Assembly (NCBI GenBank): GCA_026545225.1
Contig: CM048850.1
Location: 25,160,297-25,224,296, forward strand
DNA from: Cornus controversa
Taxonomy: Eukaryota; Streptophyta; Magnoliopsida; Cornales; Cornaceae
Direction: 5' to 3'
DNA: 64,000 bases
A program made the position numbers and the translations under genes. Below, piece by piece: positions 10,350 through 21,939 of this stretch (position 1 is the stretch's first letter; each line of letters opens with the position of its first letter). Under the pieces are notes generated by a model. The model saw nothing but the letters and a program-made list of their open reading frames with translations. It searched no databases and was not told where the DNA came from.

Positions 10350-13316
10350 TGTAGAGAAACGGGTCCAATTTTGACCAATTTTCGTTTTAATCGTCATTTT
10401 TGCCCTAATTACATTTTAAATGATATTTAATATATTTTAATTATGAAAAACATGTTTGGTAAGTTATTTTAAGGTTTTGGAAAAGTTTTGAGAACATTTG
10501 GAGAAGTTTGACTTTTTGGGTCAATGAGGCCTCGGAACGCAGTTCGGTGAGCCCAAAAATTCAAAACATTTTGAGAAAATATGATGATTTTTGATTATGA
10601 ATCAAACAAATTTTTAAAGAATTAAGGAAGCAATTTTGGAACCATTGCTGCTTTTGAAATCAAAAATGAAGGTCAAGAGGATACGTTAAGTGACTCGGGA
10701 GCGTTTCGGTCATTTCACACCCCAAGATATTATAAATATCTAGATAGGTTGAGATATTATCATTATACAACCATATTTCTCTCTCTCTAACTTTCCCACT
10801 TTATCTCTCCATTCTCTTTATATTTCGGAGGTGTTAGGATATGATTTAGCGAACGTTGAAGGCAAGTAGTGTAATACCCCGCTCCAACACATGGTATGAT
10901 ATTGTCCGCTTTGGGCCTGAGCCCGTACGATTTCGCTCTTGGATTTTACTCCAAAAAGCCTCATACCATTTGAAGAGAACATACTACATATAAGCACATC
11001 CCCTTTTCCACACCTAGGCGATGTGGGATTAAGTACCCTATACCCTGTCAGTATGGTAGCTTAGCCCAGTGTCTGTCTTCGCACCCGCCCACTCACACCC
11101 GTCCACAAGGGTTACTACAATCCACCCCCTATGAGGCCCGACGTCCTCGTCGGCACACTTCTGGCTCGATTTAGGCTCTGATACCAACTGTAATACCCCG
11201 CTCCAACACATGGTATGATATTGTCCACTTTGGGCCTGAGCCTGCACGGTTTTGCTCTTGGGTTTTACCCCAAAAGGCCTCATACCATTTGACGAGAACA
11301 TACTACATATAAGCACATCCCCTTTTCCACACCTAGGCAATGTGGGATTAAGCACCCTATACCCTGTTAGTGTGGTAGCTTAGCTCAGTGTCTGTCTTCG
11401 CACCCGTCCACTCACACCCGTCCACAAGGGTTACTACAAGTAGATTGCTTTACTCGGCAAGGGTTACGCATTGATCGAACAAAGTTCACTTTCAATAAGA
11501 TAGAAAGGGCTGAGATTTTTTGAACTTGGCTTCCAAGAATGATATTTGAGGTAGGGGTGTAAATCTCTTCCCTATTTTGATTCCATAGGTCACATACTTG
11601 TGACATGAAACTTTGTTTTGAGAATTTTGTGAAAATTTAACCTTCCTGCATATATACAGAATGTCTAACATGCTCTAGTTGAAATTTATATATTGCATGT
11701 GTAATTGATCATATGTTGAATATATGTATAAAAGAACATTTTCTTAAAAATGTAAAAGTGTGGTGATTTCCATGAAATGATGGAATTGCATTGAATATGC
11801 ATAAGTTGAGATTTGAAATGCATTGACCTTGTAAATGTTATGCATTTGGTGAAAATTTTGAAGTTAGTGTGTTATTTAGCAATGTGCAATTATGTGAGAA
11901 AGTCGCGTTTTTGGGGCATGTGTAAGAATTAATAAGGGTTTTGAACCCTAGGGTTCAAGACCCAGACCTTGGTCAAGCGGATGTCACTTTCGTCGGGTTA
12001 GTAACCCGTAGAGCGTAAGCAGAGTATGTGGTCCCAAAATAACCCTTACTATATATTGTGACAAACTAAGATCCTCAGTTGAATTGATTTTCAGTTATAG
12101 GTGGTGTGAGTTTACTTGTGAGTTTTGACTTCATATAAATTGTCACATATTGAAATGTAAAGCATCACTCATGATTTCTAAAACATGTGTGTTTTAAGTG
12201 TGAAAAACACGAATACTTATCATGTACTCAGGTAGAGACTTCATATGCATTCATGCATGGTTGCCTGAATTAAGGTAGAGTCGAGTAGATCATTCCTACT
12301 GAGCGTAGTTGTATGCTCACCCCCTTCTCCCAAACTCTTTTCAGATAAAGCTCCCATGGAGGACGAAGTATAGAGCATTAGAGTGGATTTTGAGCTTCTT
12401 TTGGAATTATTTTTGGACATATGTATATAAAAGTCCATGTCGGCTTATGGTATGTCGACTATAGTTGTAGTGTTGCCTTTACATTTGATTCTTTACATCT
12501 ATATGAACTTCAAATGTAAATGCCACACATGGCATGGTTGGAACTTTTGGGAAATTTATGTTGCTGAACTCCTTCCTGTATGATATTTGAGAAAGATATG
12601 AATGATAGATCTCTTGGTCTTACTTTTGTATGAAATTATGAAAATGAATGTTGGAGATAAGACTTGTATACGTATATCTTTGATGTTTATGTTCGAAGGA
12701 AATTTACATTTTTAAGTAAAACTGTGAGGTTTATGGACTTAGCATCTTTAAGGATCAAATGTGTAGATTTGTATGAGTTTTGATCATATATAGGATTGCA
12801 GATGAGTGTATGAACATAGAGATTCATTTACACTTGTGAAATTAGGTTTTGAAGCATTTTTGAACTTTAGGTTGCCTAGGCTCTTCAGCAACCGACCAAA
12901 AGTGTAATATCCCAAACATTTGTAAATGGGTTACCTATTTCGAACACGTGAAGGAGGGTTTCAGTTGGCCTAAAGCTCTTTTTCAACTGATAGAAACTAC
13001 TCTACAGCCTATCGATAGAGCTGGGAATTTGAAGGTCAGTTGAGCCCAGGGTTCAGCTGATCGAAGGAGGTTTCACCTGATCAAAACTGGACTGAACTGG
13101 GAATTCTTGACTTGGTATTAGGAATGAGTAGGTATAGATGCATAGAGCAATGTGGAACCTTTTGAGACAGGTAATAACAGGAATAGGCATATATAATTGC
13201 TTACGTATAGATAGCTTCCGCAATTGTATGAATTTAAAGTGAGATTAGTGATGAGTTGCATTGATGTTTAGCTTAATCACCATTGGTTTTCGAAATACGA
13301 AAATTAGGGTGTGACA
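10350..13316 (+). mobile_element. Solo LTR of a Ty3/gypsy element (same family as elements C and E)
   Basis: It starts TGTAGAGA and ends GGGTGTGACA. It is flanked by the 5-bp duplication AATTT (10345-10349 and 13317-13321), the mark of a solo LTR left by LTR-LTR recombination. It aligns along its length with the reversed LTR at 17859-20459 and with 50709-53088. A TATA-like ATTATAAATAT lies near 10729, then a pyrimidine-rich stretch. Without the nested TRIM (10870-11438 plus duplication) it is about 2.4 kb. Near the 3' end (12961-13090) lie degenerate repeated palindromes of the TCAGTTGG/TCAACTGA and CTATCGATAG kind. Confidence 0.88.
10870..11438 (-). mobile_element. TRIM (terminal-repeat retrotransposon in miniature), complete, 569 bp
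   Basis: Two LTRs of 250 bp (10870-11119 and 11189-11438) are nearly identical and enclose only 69 bp. That interior holds, on the minus strand, a primer-binding site (TGGTATCAGAGCC, complement at 11174-11186) and a purine tract (ATAGGGGGTGGAT, complement at 11120-11132). The 5-bp duplication AGTAG flanks it (10865-10869 and 11439-11443). It encodes nothing and must rely on other elements for its enzymes. It is inserted in the gypsy solo LTR. Confidence 0.9.
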
Positions 13317-13321
13317 AATTT

Positions 13322-13860
13322 GTGGAGGATAGTGAAGAGAAATGAGGGGCATAATAAGAAACTAAGATATAAAGTTAGGAAAAAGTAAAATTTCTCTGTG
13401 TTTTATGCTCGAATTGTTTTTAGAAAAATCGAGCAGTTGTGGAATTCTATTTTTCTAAAAAAAATTACTTTCCTTCTAACCAAACTCCTAATGTAAATAA
13501 AAATATTCATTTTCCTTTCCTACTACTTCTAGCTAACCAAACTAACCTCCAGTGATAGGGTAATTGCACAAGATTGTCCACGAGAAGGGTCTATAAAACT
13601 AACGAAAACGATCCTCTGTAGACTTGATATATTTTTCAACATCTAGTTGGAATATTCAAAGATTCTTGGAAAAAGTTTAAAAAACACACACATATATATA
13701 GAGAAGAGTGCTAGGGGAAGACGCATAAGCGACTATCCCTCCACAGTCGTGGTTGTGATTGGGTAAAAAAACCAATCACAACTGCCATAATTAATCTCAT
13801 TAATTACCTCTTCTCGGACCATTAAAAATATAACATTTTAGTAAAAATGTTTCCTTTCTC
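13322..13860. other. Intergenic DNA with a hairpin
   Basis: At 13752-13782, 11-bp arms (GTTGTGATTGG / CCAATCACAAC) surround an A-rich loop; this may be the core of a small MITE. Nothing else is recognised. Confidence 0.45.
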
Positions 13861-13892
13861 TTTCTTTAATTTCTTTAAAAAATAATAAAAAT

Positions 13893-14570
13893 ATGTCGGT
13901 TGAGTTTGGATATCCTTTGGAGGCATGTTTAGATCAATTTGGTTATGACGTTGATAATAATTTTGCATATATGAAAAGTCTGAGTGAAAATTCAATGGAT
14001 GTGTCCAATGAATTGAATGTATTATCATAGAGATTGGACTAATTTATGGCCTTTGGTCATGCTTCTATTCCTACTAACTCTTCCACACCATATGAGTCAT
14101 GTGCATGTTACTATAGTCCTTTTCATCATGTGATAGATTGTCCTACCACGGAACAATATTATGGTTTTTATCAAAAGAAAGGAAATGAGAATTTCTCTAT
14201 ATCGGGGAATGATTCGTACTCAAATACTTATAGCTCGAGATTTGAGGAAATTTTTTTGGTTACACTAGGCAACCTTGAGGAACACACTATATTGTTAAAT
14301 TCACATTCATAATCCTAAACTAAGCTAGAAGTTCAAATTTAGCAAATAGCCAATGCTCTGAATTGTGAAGACTAAGAGGAATTTCCAAGTCAATCCGTGG
14401 TCAATATTAAACCCATACAACCAAGTGTTCGTAGAACAATTACTTAACCCGAACTCGAAAACTTTACATGAAGAACTTAAATGTGATTACTTAAGTCCTA
14501 ACAAGAGTCCACCCCGTATAATTTCTTTTGAATTAAAAAACAATCAAGTCAATTTGATTTAGACGTTTAA
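13893..14570 (+). pseudogene. Element D gag remnant
   Basis: The translation contains a decayed CCHC knuckle (ESCACYYSPFHHVIDC near 14090-14135; the second cysteine position is tyrosine). Downstream, tracts parallel the gag of elements A and B: SYSNTYSSRF resembles SNTYNPGY, and a leucine/asparagine segment resembles the EANTHLLQTHSQS repeat of B. Several stops interrupt it. After about 14570 only scattered similarity to pol is left, so reverse transcriptase cannot be called. Confidence 0.6.
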
Positions 14571-15071
14571 TCAAGAGCAACTTGAGGGATCATGTTTTCA
14601 CGAATCTTTCAAATTTCATTCAATTGGTTCATTTTATTTGAGGCCTCATATGAATGTTGATATTTCTTGCCTCAAAATTATTTAGATTTTGGCACAAGAA
14701 AGTCATGACAATATAGGGAGGGACGATGTTAGATCTCCTTAAGAGATGCGACATAGGGTGGGTGATCATTGAATTGAGAGTCATAGTTAAGAACATGTTT
14801 TTCTTTTGGTTTTGTTTTTGTTTTTGCTTCTTTTTTTTTTGTTCGTGTTTAAAATTTTCCATTGAATAGAATAGAATGTACGTTTCCATATATGTAAGTT
14901 TGATTGATTAGGTTAGTATGCCTTGGTTTGTGTCCGTACACATTGAAAAAAAAAATTAGGGGTTTGTCACTTAAAATTTTTTTTGAAAATTTCAGAGGAG
15001 GTCCTCTCTCTTGATTATCATGCCCTTAACATTTAGAAATTTTTTGGATTTTCCTATTCTGCACCCTCTCG

Positions 15072-15253
15072 ACTCGATCAATCGAGCCTTCACTCGATCG
15101 ATCGAAACCTTGACCCTTAGATTTTTTTTTTTTTAAATTTCCAATTTACACCCTCTTGGCTAGATCGATTGAGCCTTCACTTGATCGATCGAACTCTTTT
15201 ATCTCCATTTTAAAAAAAAAAACTCGATCGATCGAGTGACATTCGATCAGTCG
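15072..15253 (+). promoter_or_regulatory. Element D internal palindrome cluster (three pairs)
   Basis: Cores of the CGATCRATCG type start at 15075 and 15095, 15162 and 15182, and 15225 and 15244. That is three pairs with spacings of 20, 20 and 19 bp. The cluster lies between the gag/pol remnant and the 3' noncoding region, the same place as the clusters in elements A and B. The TRIM array begins 120 bp further on. Confidence 0.6.
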
Positions 15254-15434
15254 GACCTTTGACACTTGGCAAATTTTTAAAATTAGCCTTATGCTTTCAT
15301 GCTTTATGCCTTATGAAATTTTGAAACTTCGTTTTCAAATTTTATGAATAAATAATGCTATGTTATCTACATTCTTGTTACGCCCCACCCTCGCCCGGCA
15401 CAATATTGTCTACTTTTGACTCCCCCAGACCAGA

Positions 15435-15510
15435 GACTTTCCAGGGGTTCACCCATTTTGGTACTAATTGAAGCTAAGCACACTTAACTGCAGAGTTTTG
15501 ATGGGTTCAC
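15435..15510 (-). promoter_or_regulatory. 5S rRNA-derived Pol III promoter-like segment, copy 1
   Basis: On the minus strand the order matches plant 5S rRNA: CCCATCAAAACTCTGCAGTT, AAGTGTGCTT, AGTACC, then ATGGGTGAACCCCTGG. This covers the A-box, intermediate and C-box region. The Cassandra TRIM family is known to carry such a segment in its LTR. Several promoter positions are mutated. Confidence 0.75.
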
Positions 15511-16364
15511 AGCCATCACGGCTTTAAAACGCGTTGTGTTATAGAAGGGTGATGAACATACATATAACACTTCCCCATTCCACACCCAGGTGACAAGTCA
15601 CACCACAATCGACCCCCCTAGGAGGCCCGACGTCCCCGTTGACACACGTCCGACTGGGTCAAGCTCTAATACTATTTGTAACAACCCACTCCACTTGATG
15701 GTATGATATTGTTTGTTTTAGGCCTAGCCCGCACAGCTTTGTTCTTGGTTTTTACCCCAAATTGCCTCATACCATTTGGAAAGAACACACTACATATAAG
15801 CACATCCTCTTCTCCACACCTAGGCGATGTAGGATTGAGCACCCTATAGCCTGCTAGTATGGTAGCTCGCCCAGTGTCTTTTGCACCTGCCCACATCACA
15901 CCTGCCCACAAGGGTCATAACAATCTACCCCTAGGAAGCCCGACGTCCCCGTTGGTAGACTTCTGGCTGGGTCCAGCTTTGATGCCATTTGTAACGACTC
16001 GCTCCACCTGATGGTATAATATTGTCTGCTTTGGGCCTAGCCCGCAAAGTTTTGTTCCTGGGTTTTATCCAAAAATGCCTCATACCATTTGGAAAGAGCA
16101 CACTACATATAAGCACATCCCATTCTCCACACCCAGGCGATGTGGGATTGAGAACCCTGTAGCCTGCCAATGTGGTAGCTCGCCCAGTGTCTCTCGCATC
16201 CGTCCACATCACACCTTCCCATAAGGGTCACCACATTCCACCCCCTTAGGAGGCCTGACGTCCTCGTCAGCACACTTCTAGCTGTGTCCAGCTTTAATAC
16301 CATTTGTGACACCCCACCCTTGCCCGACACAATATTGTCAGCTTTTCGCTCCCCCAGACCAGAG

Positions 16365-16438
16365 ACTTCCCAGGGGGTCACCCATTCTGGAACTACTCCT
16401 AGCTAAGAACGCTTAACTGCGGAGTTCTAATGGGTTCA
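16365..16438 (-). promoter_or_regulatory. 5S rRNA-derived Pol III promoter-like segment, copy 2
   Basis: This copy is better preserved: on the minus strand CCCATTAGAACTCCGCAGTT, AAGCGTTCTTAG, GAGTAGTTCC, then ATGGGTGACCCCCTGGGAAG. A-box-like and C-box-like parts are both present. It sits in the LTR at 16305-16610. It is not a 5S gene: the first third of 5S and the genic terminator are absent. Confidence 0.8.
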
Positions 16439-16610
16439 CAACCATCATAGCTTTAAAACGCGTGTTATCATAAAAGGGTGATGAACATACATATAACACT
16501 TCCCTATTCCACACCTAGGTGACGTGGGATTGAGCACCCTATAGCCTGCCAATGTGGTAGCTCGCCCAATGTCTCTCGTACCCATCGATATTACTCCTGC
16601 CCACATCACA

Positions 16611-17471
16611 ATATTATGGGGACCCCTGTGGGAGACTATGATGTGGGCGGGTGCGAGACTAGGCGAGCTACCAGACTTGTAGGCTATAAGGTGCTTGATC
16701 CCACATAACTTGGATGTGGAGAAGGGGATGTCATTTTATATAGTGTGTTCTCTCCAAATGGTATGAGACCTTTTGGGGTAAAACCTAACAACAAAATCGT
16801 GCGGGCTAGGCCCAAAGCGGACAATATCATTCCATCAGGTGGAGTGGGTCTTTACAAATGGCATCAGAGCCGGACCCATCAGAAAGTGTGCTGACAGGGA
16901 CGTCGAGCCTCCTAGAGGGGTAGATTGTGATGACCCTTGTGGGCAGGTGTGAGAGACATTAGGTAAGCTACCACACTGGCAGGCTATAGGGTGCTCAATC
17001 CCACATCACTTGGGTGTGGAGAAGGGGATGTGCTTATATGTAATGTGTTCTTTCCAAATGGAATGAGGACTTTTGGGGTAAAATCCAAGAACAAAACCTT
17101 ACAGGCTAGGCCTAAAGTGAATAATGTCATACCATCAGTTGGAGTGGGCTGTTATAAATGGTATTAGAGCCGAACCCAGTCGAAAGTGTGCCAACAGGTA
17201 TGTCGGGCCTCCTAGGGTGGTGGATTGTGGTGACCCTTCTGGGTGGGTGTGATGTGGGCGGGTGTAAGAGACATTGGGTGAGCTACCACACTAGTAGGCT
17301 ACATGGTGCTCAATCCCACATTGCCTGAGTGTGGAGAAGGGGATGTGCTTATATGTAGTGTGTTCTCTCCAAATGGTATGAGGCCTTTTGGGGTAAAACC
17401 TAAGAACAAAATCGTGTGGGCTAGGCTCAAAGCGGACAATATCATACCATCAGGTGAAGTAGGTCGTTACA
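16611..17471 (+). mobile_element. TRIM LTR array, plus-strand half (three LTRs)
   Basis: LTRs lie at about 16615-16856, 16926-17156 and 17226-17471. Each is followed by a spacer that starts with a primer-binding site (TGGCATCAGAGC at 16859; TGGTATTAGAGC after the second) and ends with a GGGTGGTGGAT-type purine tract. None has the 5S segment. The half joins the minus half head to head at about 16610. No target-site duplication was found at the outer ends (15371-15375 against 17472-17476). Confidence 0.78.
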
Positions 17472-17747
17472 GTTTTTGTATTTTCTATTGGCAATTTTGA
17501 ATGTTGATGTGGTATATTGAATTACTTATGCCCTTATTTCTCATTACATTCACTTGGTTGGTTTAGTGATCTCTTTCACAGGTTTTTACGTCCAAGTTTG
17601 GGAGAATGATATTCTTCTTTTACTATTATAGATTTTCCATCATTGTCACTTCCACCAATGCTTACGGTAATATCATTCTCACTCTCCTCTATGCTTCATT
17701 TCTATGTACATTGAGGACAATGTACAATTTAAGTTTGGGAGTAAGGC
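17472..17747 (+). other. Element D 3' noncoding segment with hairpin and purine tracts
   Basis: It carries two tracts of the form AAGTTTGGGA (17594 and 17731). Between them is a perfect hairpin at 17705-17726 with 9-bp arms TGTACATTG / CAATGTACA and loop AGGA. The same order (tract, hairpin, tract) occurs in element A at 41189-41340. The insertion of element C follows at 17748. Confidence 0.7.
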
Positions 17748-17858
17748 TGTCACGGACTCCCGATTAAGAGCGAGAGAAATGGGGGTGAAATATAATTATC
17801 AAACATCAACATTCCTAAGCACAATAGCTTCTTGATATCATACTCTGATACCAAGTTG
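17748..17858 (-). repeat. Extension beyond the 3' LTR of element C, with primer-binding site
   Basis: Beyond the LTR end (GGGGTGACA on the minus strand) the sequence continues into TTGGTATCAGAG (complement about 17842-17854), the site that normally follows a 5' LTR. About 80 bp of leader follow, ending CCGTGACA, and only then does the target duplication come. A leftover of a tandem LTR-internal-LTR copy with a deletion would explain it. Confidence 0.65.
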
Positions 17859-20459
17859 TGTCACCCCGATTTTTGACTCCTAGTACTGAGGGTGATTAAG
17901 CTTCATCCATGTCACTAATCTCACTTCAAAACCATTCAATTGTGGAAGCTTTCTAAACATACAAAATTTTATATGTGTATACTCATCATTATCCACCCTA
18001 ATGGGACCCACGTTAGTCTATGCATCTAATCATACTTATTCATATTCTAAGGTTTGAAGAATTTCAATTCTGTCCAGGTTTCAGTCGATTGGAACCTCCT
18101 TCGGTCGGTTGAAACCTGGATTCAACTGACCTTTAGGTTTTCAATTCTATCGATCAGCTAAAGTGTAATTTCGATCAGCTAAAAAGGTGTTTTTGCTCGG
18201 CTGAAGCCCTCCTTCAGCCATCCGAAATAGGTACCCCCATTGGCAAATGTTCAGGATCTCACACCTTCGGTTAGCTACTACAGAGCCTAGGTGACCAAAA
18301 GTTGAAAAATGTCTCAAAACCTTATTTTCACAAGTATAGATGTATACTCTATGATCATACACTCATTTGCAATCTTAAACGTGATAAAAAAACTATACAA
18401 ATCCATACATTTGAGGCTCATAGGTGCAAATTCCATAATTTTCACAATTTCACTCCCAACCTACATTATCATTGAAACTAAAACATCCACAAATGATCTA
18501 TAAAGAGCACAACATGATAAGGATGTACAAAACTAAACTCCAACATTCATTCTCACAATTTCATACATAAGGAAGCTAAAAGTCCATCATTTATTTAATT
18601 CCCACAAGGTCATACGTAATGGAGTTCATAATATATATGGAAGGTTAGGAAAATATACAATCGTCATTTTTAAATGCCAATCCCACATTTCCATACATAA
18701 AAGACTAAAAAGATCCATCATGCGTACATATCCCAAAAGTCATACATCTTATGAGTTCATTGTACATATATCTCTCAAAAGGTTTAACATGAGTGAAGTG
18801 TGCAAATTACATTTGAAATTAGTAAACAAGCGGTGAACCAAATATAAATGCAACACTGCTAGCTATAGTTAACATGCCACAAGATGGCATGAACTTCTAC
18901 ATATATATGTCCAAAAGGAATCCGAAAAGAAGCTCAAAATCTGCTCTAGAGCTCTATGCCTTATCCTCTATGGGAGTTTTATCTGGAAAGAGTTTGGGGG
19001 AGAGGGGTGAGCATACAACTATGCCTAGTAGAAATGATCCACTTAACTCTACCTTAACTCAGGTAGTCATGCATGAATGCATATGAAATCTCTATATGAC
19101 TACATGACAAGTATCCGTTCTTTTCATACTTAAAACATACAAGTTTTAGAAATCACGGGTGATGCTTCACATTTCAACATATGACAATTTATATGAAGTC
19201 ACAACTCATAAGTAAACTCACACCACGTATCAACTGAGGACTTCTGCTTGTCACAATTCCATAGTAAAGGTTTCTTTGAAACCACAAACTTTGCTTACAG
19301 TCTATGGGTTGCTAACCCGACAAAACAGAGATCCGCTTGGCCAACATTTGGGTCTTGTACCCTAGGGCTCCGGGCTCTTCTTAATTCTCACACATGCCCT
19401 AAAAACTGTGCTTTTCACGTAATGTACACTTATCACAAAAATGCACAAAATTCACAAATTGCCCAATTCTCACCAAATACATAATCTATGTCAAGTTTGC
19501 ACACATTTTCACCTCAAGCTTGTCACGATGAAAATCACCCATTTCATTGTAATCACAACTAATGTATTTTCAAGAAAATGTTCTTCATGCATAAATTGAA
19601 CATTTGAAATCAAATTTCACAAAACTCCTCAAATGAAACCAAAATTGTAATATTTCATGAATAGACAATAACTACACATGCAATACATAAATTCTAACAA
19701 AGACATATTAGACATTCCATTTATAAGCAATAAGATCATATTTTCATAAAATTCTCAAAGAAAAATTTCATGTGACAAGTATGTGACCTAGAGAATCAAA
19801 ATAAAGAGGAATTTCACACCCCTACCTCAAACCTCAAGCTTAGAATCCAAGTTCTGAAAATCCCAACCTTTTATACCTTATCAAACATGGACTTTGTTCA
19901 GTTCAAACCAAAGCCCTTGCCTAGTAGAGCAAACCCTTTGCCTTCTACGTTTTCCAAATCAAAGCCTAAGCTTTCCAAAATGTAGATAGAAGGGAGAGAG
20001 ATGAAGTGGGAGAGTTAGAGAGAGAGAGAGATAGTTGTAAAATGAAATATATCAGCCCTTCCTAGATATTTATATCTCCTTGGGGCATGAAATGATCGAA
20101 ACGCCCTCGAGTCACTTAACGTACCCTTTTGACCTCCGTTTTCATTTTCGATTTTGATAGTGGCTGTGGCTTTGAAATCACTTCCTGAACTCTCTAAATA
20201 TTCCATTGATCCATAACTAAAACTCATATCTTCCTGAAAATGTTTCGAATTCCCTGGCCCACCCAGACCTCATCCTAGGGCCCCGTTGACCCAAAAAGTT
20301 AAACTTCTCCAAATCTTTTCAAAAAATTCCCAAAACCTTAATATAACTCTCCAAACATGTTTCCCATAATTAAAACATGCTAAACATCATTTAAAATGTA
20401 ATTAGGGCAAAAATGATGCTTAAAATAGAAATCGATCAAAATTAGGTCCGGTCTCTACA
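17859..20459 (-). repeat. 3' LTR of element C
   Basis: On the minus strand it runs from TGTAGAGACCGG to GGGGTGACA, 2601 bp. It aligns with the solo LTR at 10350 and the LTR at 50709. A TATA-like motif lies near 20070 (minus-strand GATATAAATATC). A cluster of degenerate CpG palindromes (TCGATCAGC, CGATCGAT, GGTCGG types) lies at about 18075-18225. Tracts such as ORF-like 18874-19086 are not genes. Confidence 0.85.
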
Positions 20460-20469
20460 ACCTCCCAAC

Positions 20470-21939
20470 CTTCAAGGAATTTCGTCCTCAAAATTAGAAA
20501 CATACCTCAAGTGGTGAACAACTTGGGATTTGGGTAGAATTCTTGTTCCCACTCCCACGTAGCCTCATCTACTCCGTGATGTCTCCAAAGCATTTTAACC
20601 AAAGGAATAGTTTTGCCCCGAAGCACTTGCTCTCTAGTATCTAAAACCTAAATCGATCTTTCCTCATATGACATATCCTCCTACACCTCAACGTCTATCC
20701 AATCAAGTACATGTCAAGGATCCAGTTCGTACTTTCTCAACATAGATACGTGAAAAGTGTTGTGCACACTTGACATTTGCCAAGCGATAAACAACCTCTC
20801 TAACAAAATCCAAAATCTCAAATGGTCCGATAAATCATGGAGCTAGCTTGCCACTACAACGGAACCTCATCAAACCTCTTTATGGCGAGACCTTTAGGAA
20901 GATATGGTTCTTTTATCTCAAATGCCAAAGGTTGCTGCCTTTTATCGGCATAGCTTTTCTAATGACCCTGAGCCATAAGTAACTGTTGCCTTATTATGTT
21001 AATCTTCTCTGTAGTCCCTTGAACTATATTCGGCCCTAAGAGAACTGTCTCTCTGACCTCGGTCCAACAAACAGGTGACCTATACGGCCTACCATACAAA
21101 GCCTCGAATGGAGCCATCTCAATGCTAGTTTTATAGCTATTATTGTATACAAATTCCACCAATGGAAGGTGATCCTCCCAACTACCCCAAAGATTAAGTA
21201 CACACGCCCGTAGCATATCCTCTAGAATCTGTATAGTACGCTCAGACTAACCATTTGTTTGAGGATGAAAATCCATACTAAAGTGCAAATTTGTATCAAG
21301 CGCTGTCTAAAAATTCTACCAAAATTGTGATGTAAATCATGGGTCTCTATCTAGAATAATAGAAATTGGTACACCATGAAGTCTAAGGATCTACTCAATG
21401 TATAATCTACTGAGAGCATCCACATCATCGGTCACTCGAATAGGAAAAAAATGAGCCACTTTGGTTAGTGTGTCGACCACAATGTAAATTGCATTGTGAC
21501 TCTTCCTCGACCTTGGAAGCCCTGTCACAAAGTCTATAGTGACATGCTCCCACTTCCACATTGCAATAGGCAATGGCTGTAATAACCCAGCTAGTCTTTG
21601 GTGCTCGACCTTCACTTGCTGACAAGTGAGGCACCTTGCTACGAATTGAGCTACATCTCTCTTTATACCCTTCCACCAATACTGTCAGTGTAGGTTATGG
21701 TATATCTTGGTACCACCCGAATGTACTGCTAGTCTCGAACTGTGAAACTCTTTCAGAACCTCTTCCTGATGAGTTAAGGGAACAAACATCTTCCCTTTGA
21801 ATTTCAAACTCTCATCTGAATGAATCGTCCATCCATCCACCACTTCGCCACCCAAAATTTGAGTGCGAGTAGCCTCGATCTTGCTATCCCTCTTTTGTTC
21901 TTCAATCACTCTACTCAATAGAGTTGGTTGAGCGATAAG
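20470..21939 (-). pseudogene. Element C pol: integrase and C-terminal domain remnant
   Basis: From 21939 leftward come the integrase zinc-finger region (LTHQEEVLKEFHSSRLAVHS, then CLTCQQVK) and the catalytic core with WEHVTIDFVTGLP (first Asp), IILDRDP (second Asp) and SERTIQILEDML (Glu). After these, FVYNNSYKTSIEMAPFEALY and YGRPYRSPVCW identify a Ty3/gypsy integrase of the Tekay/Del-like type. The tail continues into a decayed chromodomain-like end and a purine tract (AAGGTTGGGAGG) before the LTR. Many in-frame stops, several at former CGA or CAA codons, show decay. The catalytic triad is still recognisable but the protein cannot be made. Confidence 0.85.

Larger units (their letters stand above)
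15376..16610 (-). mobile_element. TRIM/Cassandra-type LTR array, minus-strand half (four LTRs)
   Basis: LTRs lie at 15376-15607, 15677-15922, 15990-16235 and 16305-16610. They are separated by 67-69-bp spacers that each keep a decayed primer-binding site and purine tract. The first and last carry a 5S-rRNA-derived segment; the two middle ones carry, at the same place, the sequence found in the TRIM at 10870. All share the TATAAGCACATCCCC...GTGGGATT region. The first LTR has lost about 130 bp internally. The fourth ends abnormally where the array flips strand. Confidence 0.8.

Noticed and set aside
16365..16438. Possible host 5S rRNA gene
   Set aside because: Only the inner two thirds of 5S-like sequence is present, inside a TRIM LTR, with mutations and no terminator. 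It is an element promoter.
15376..17471. Regular repeats resembling a CRISPR array
   Set aside because: The repeats are 230-306-bp LTRs with primer sites, in a plant genome.
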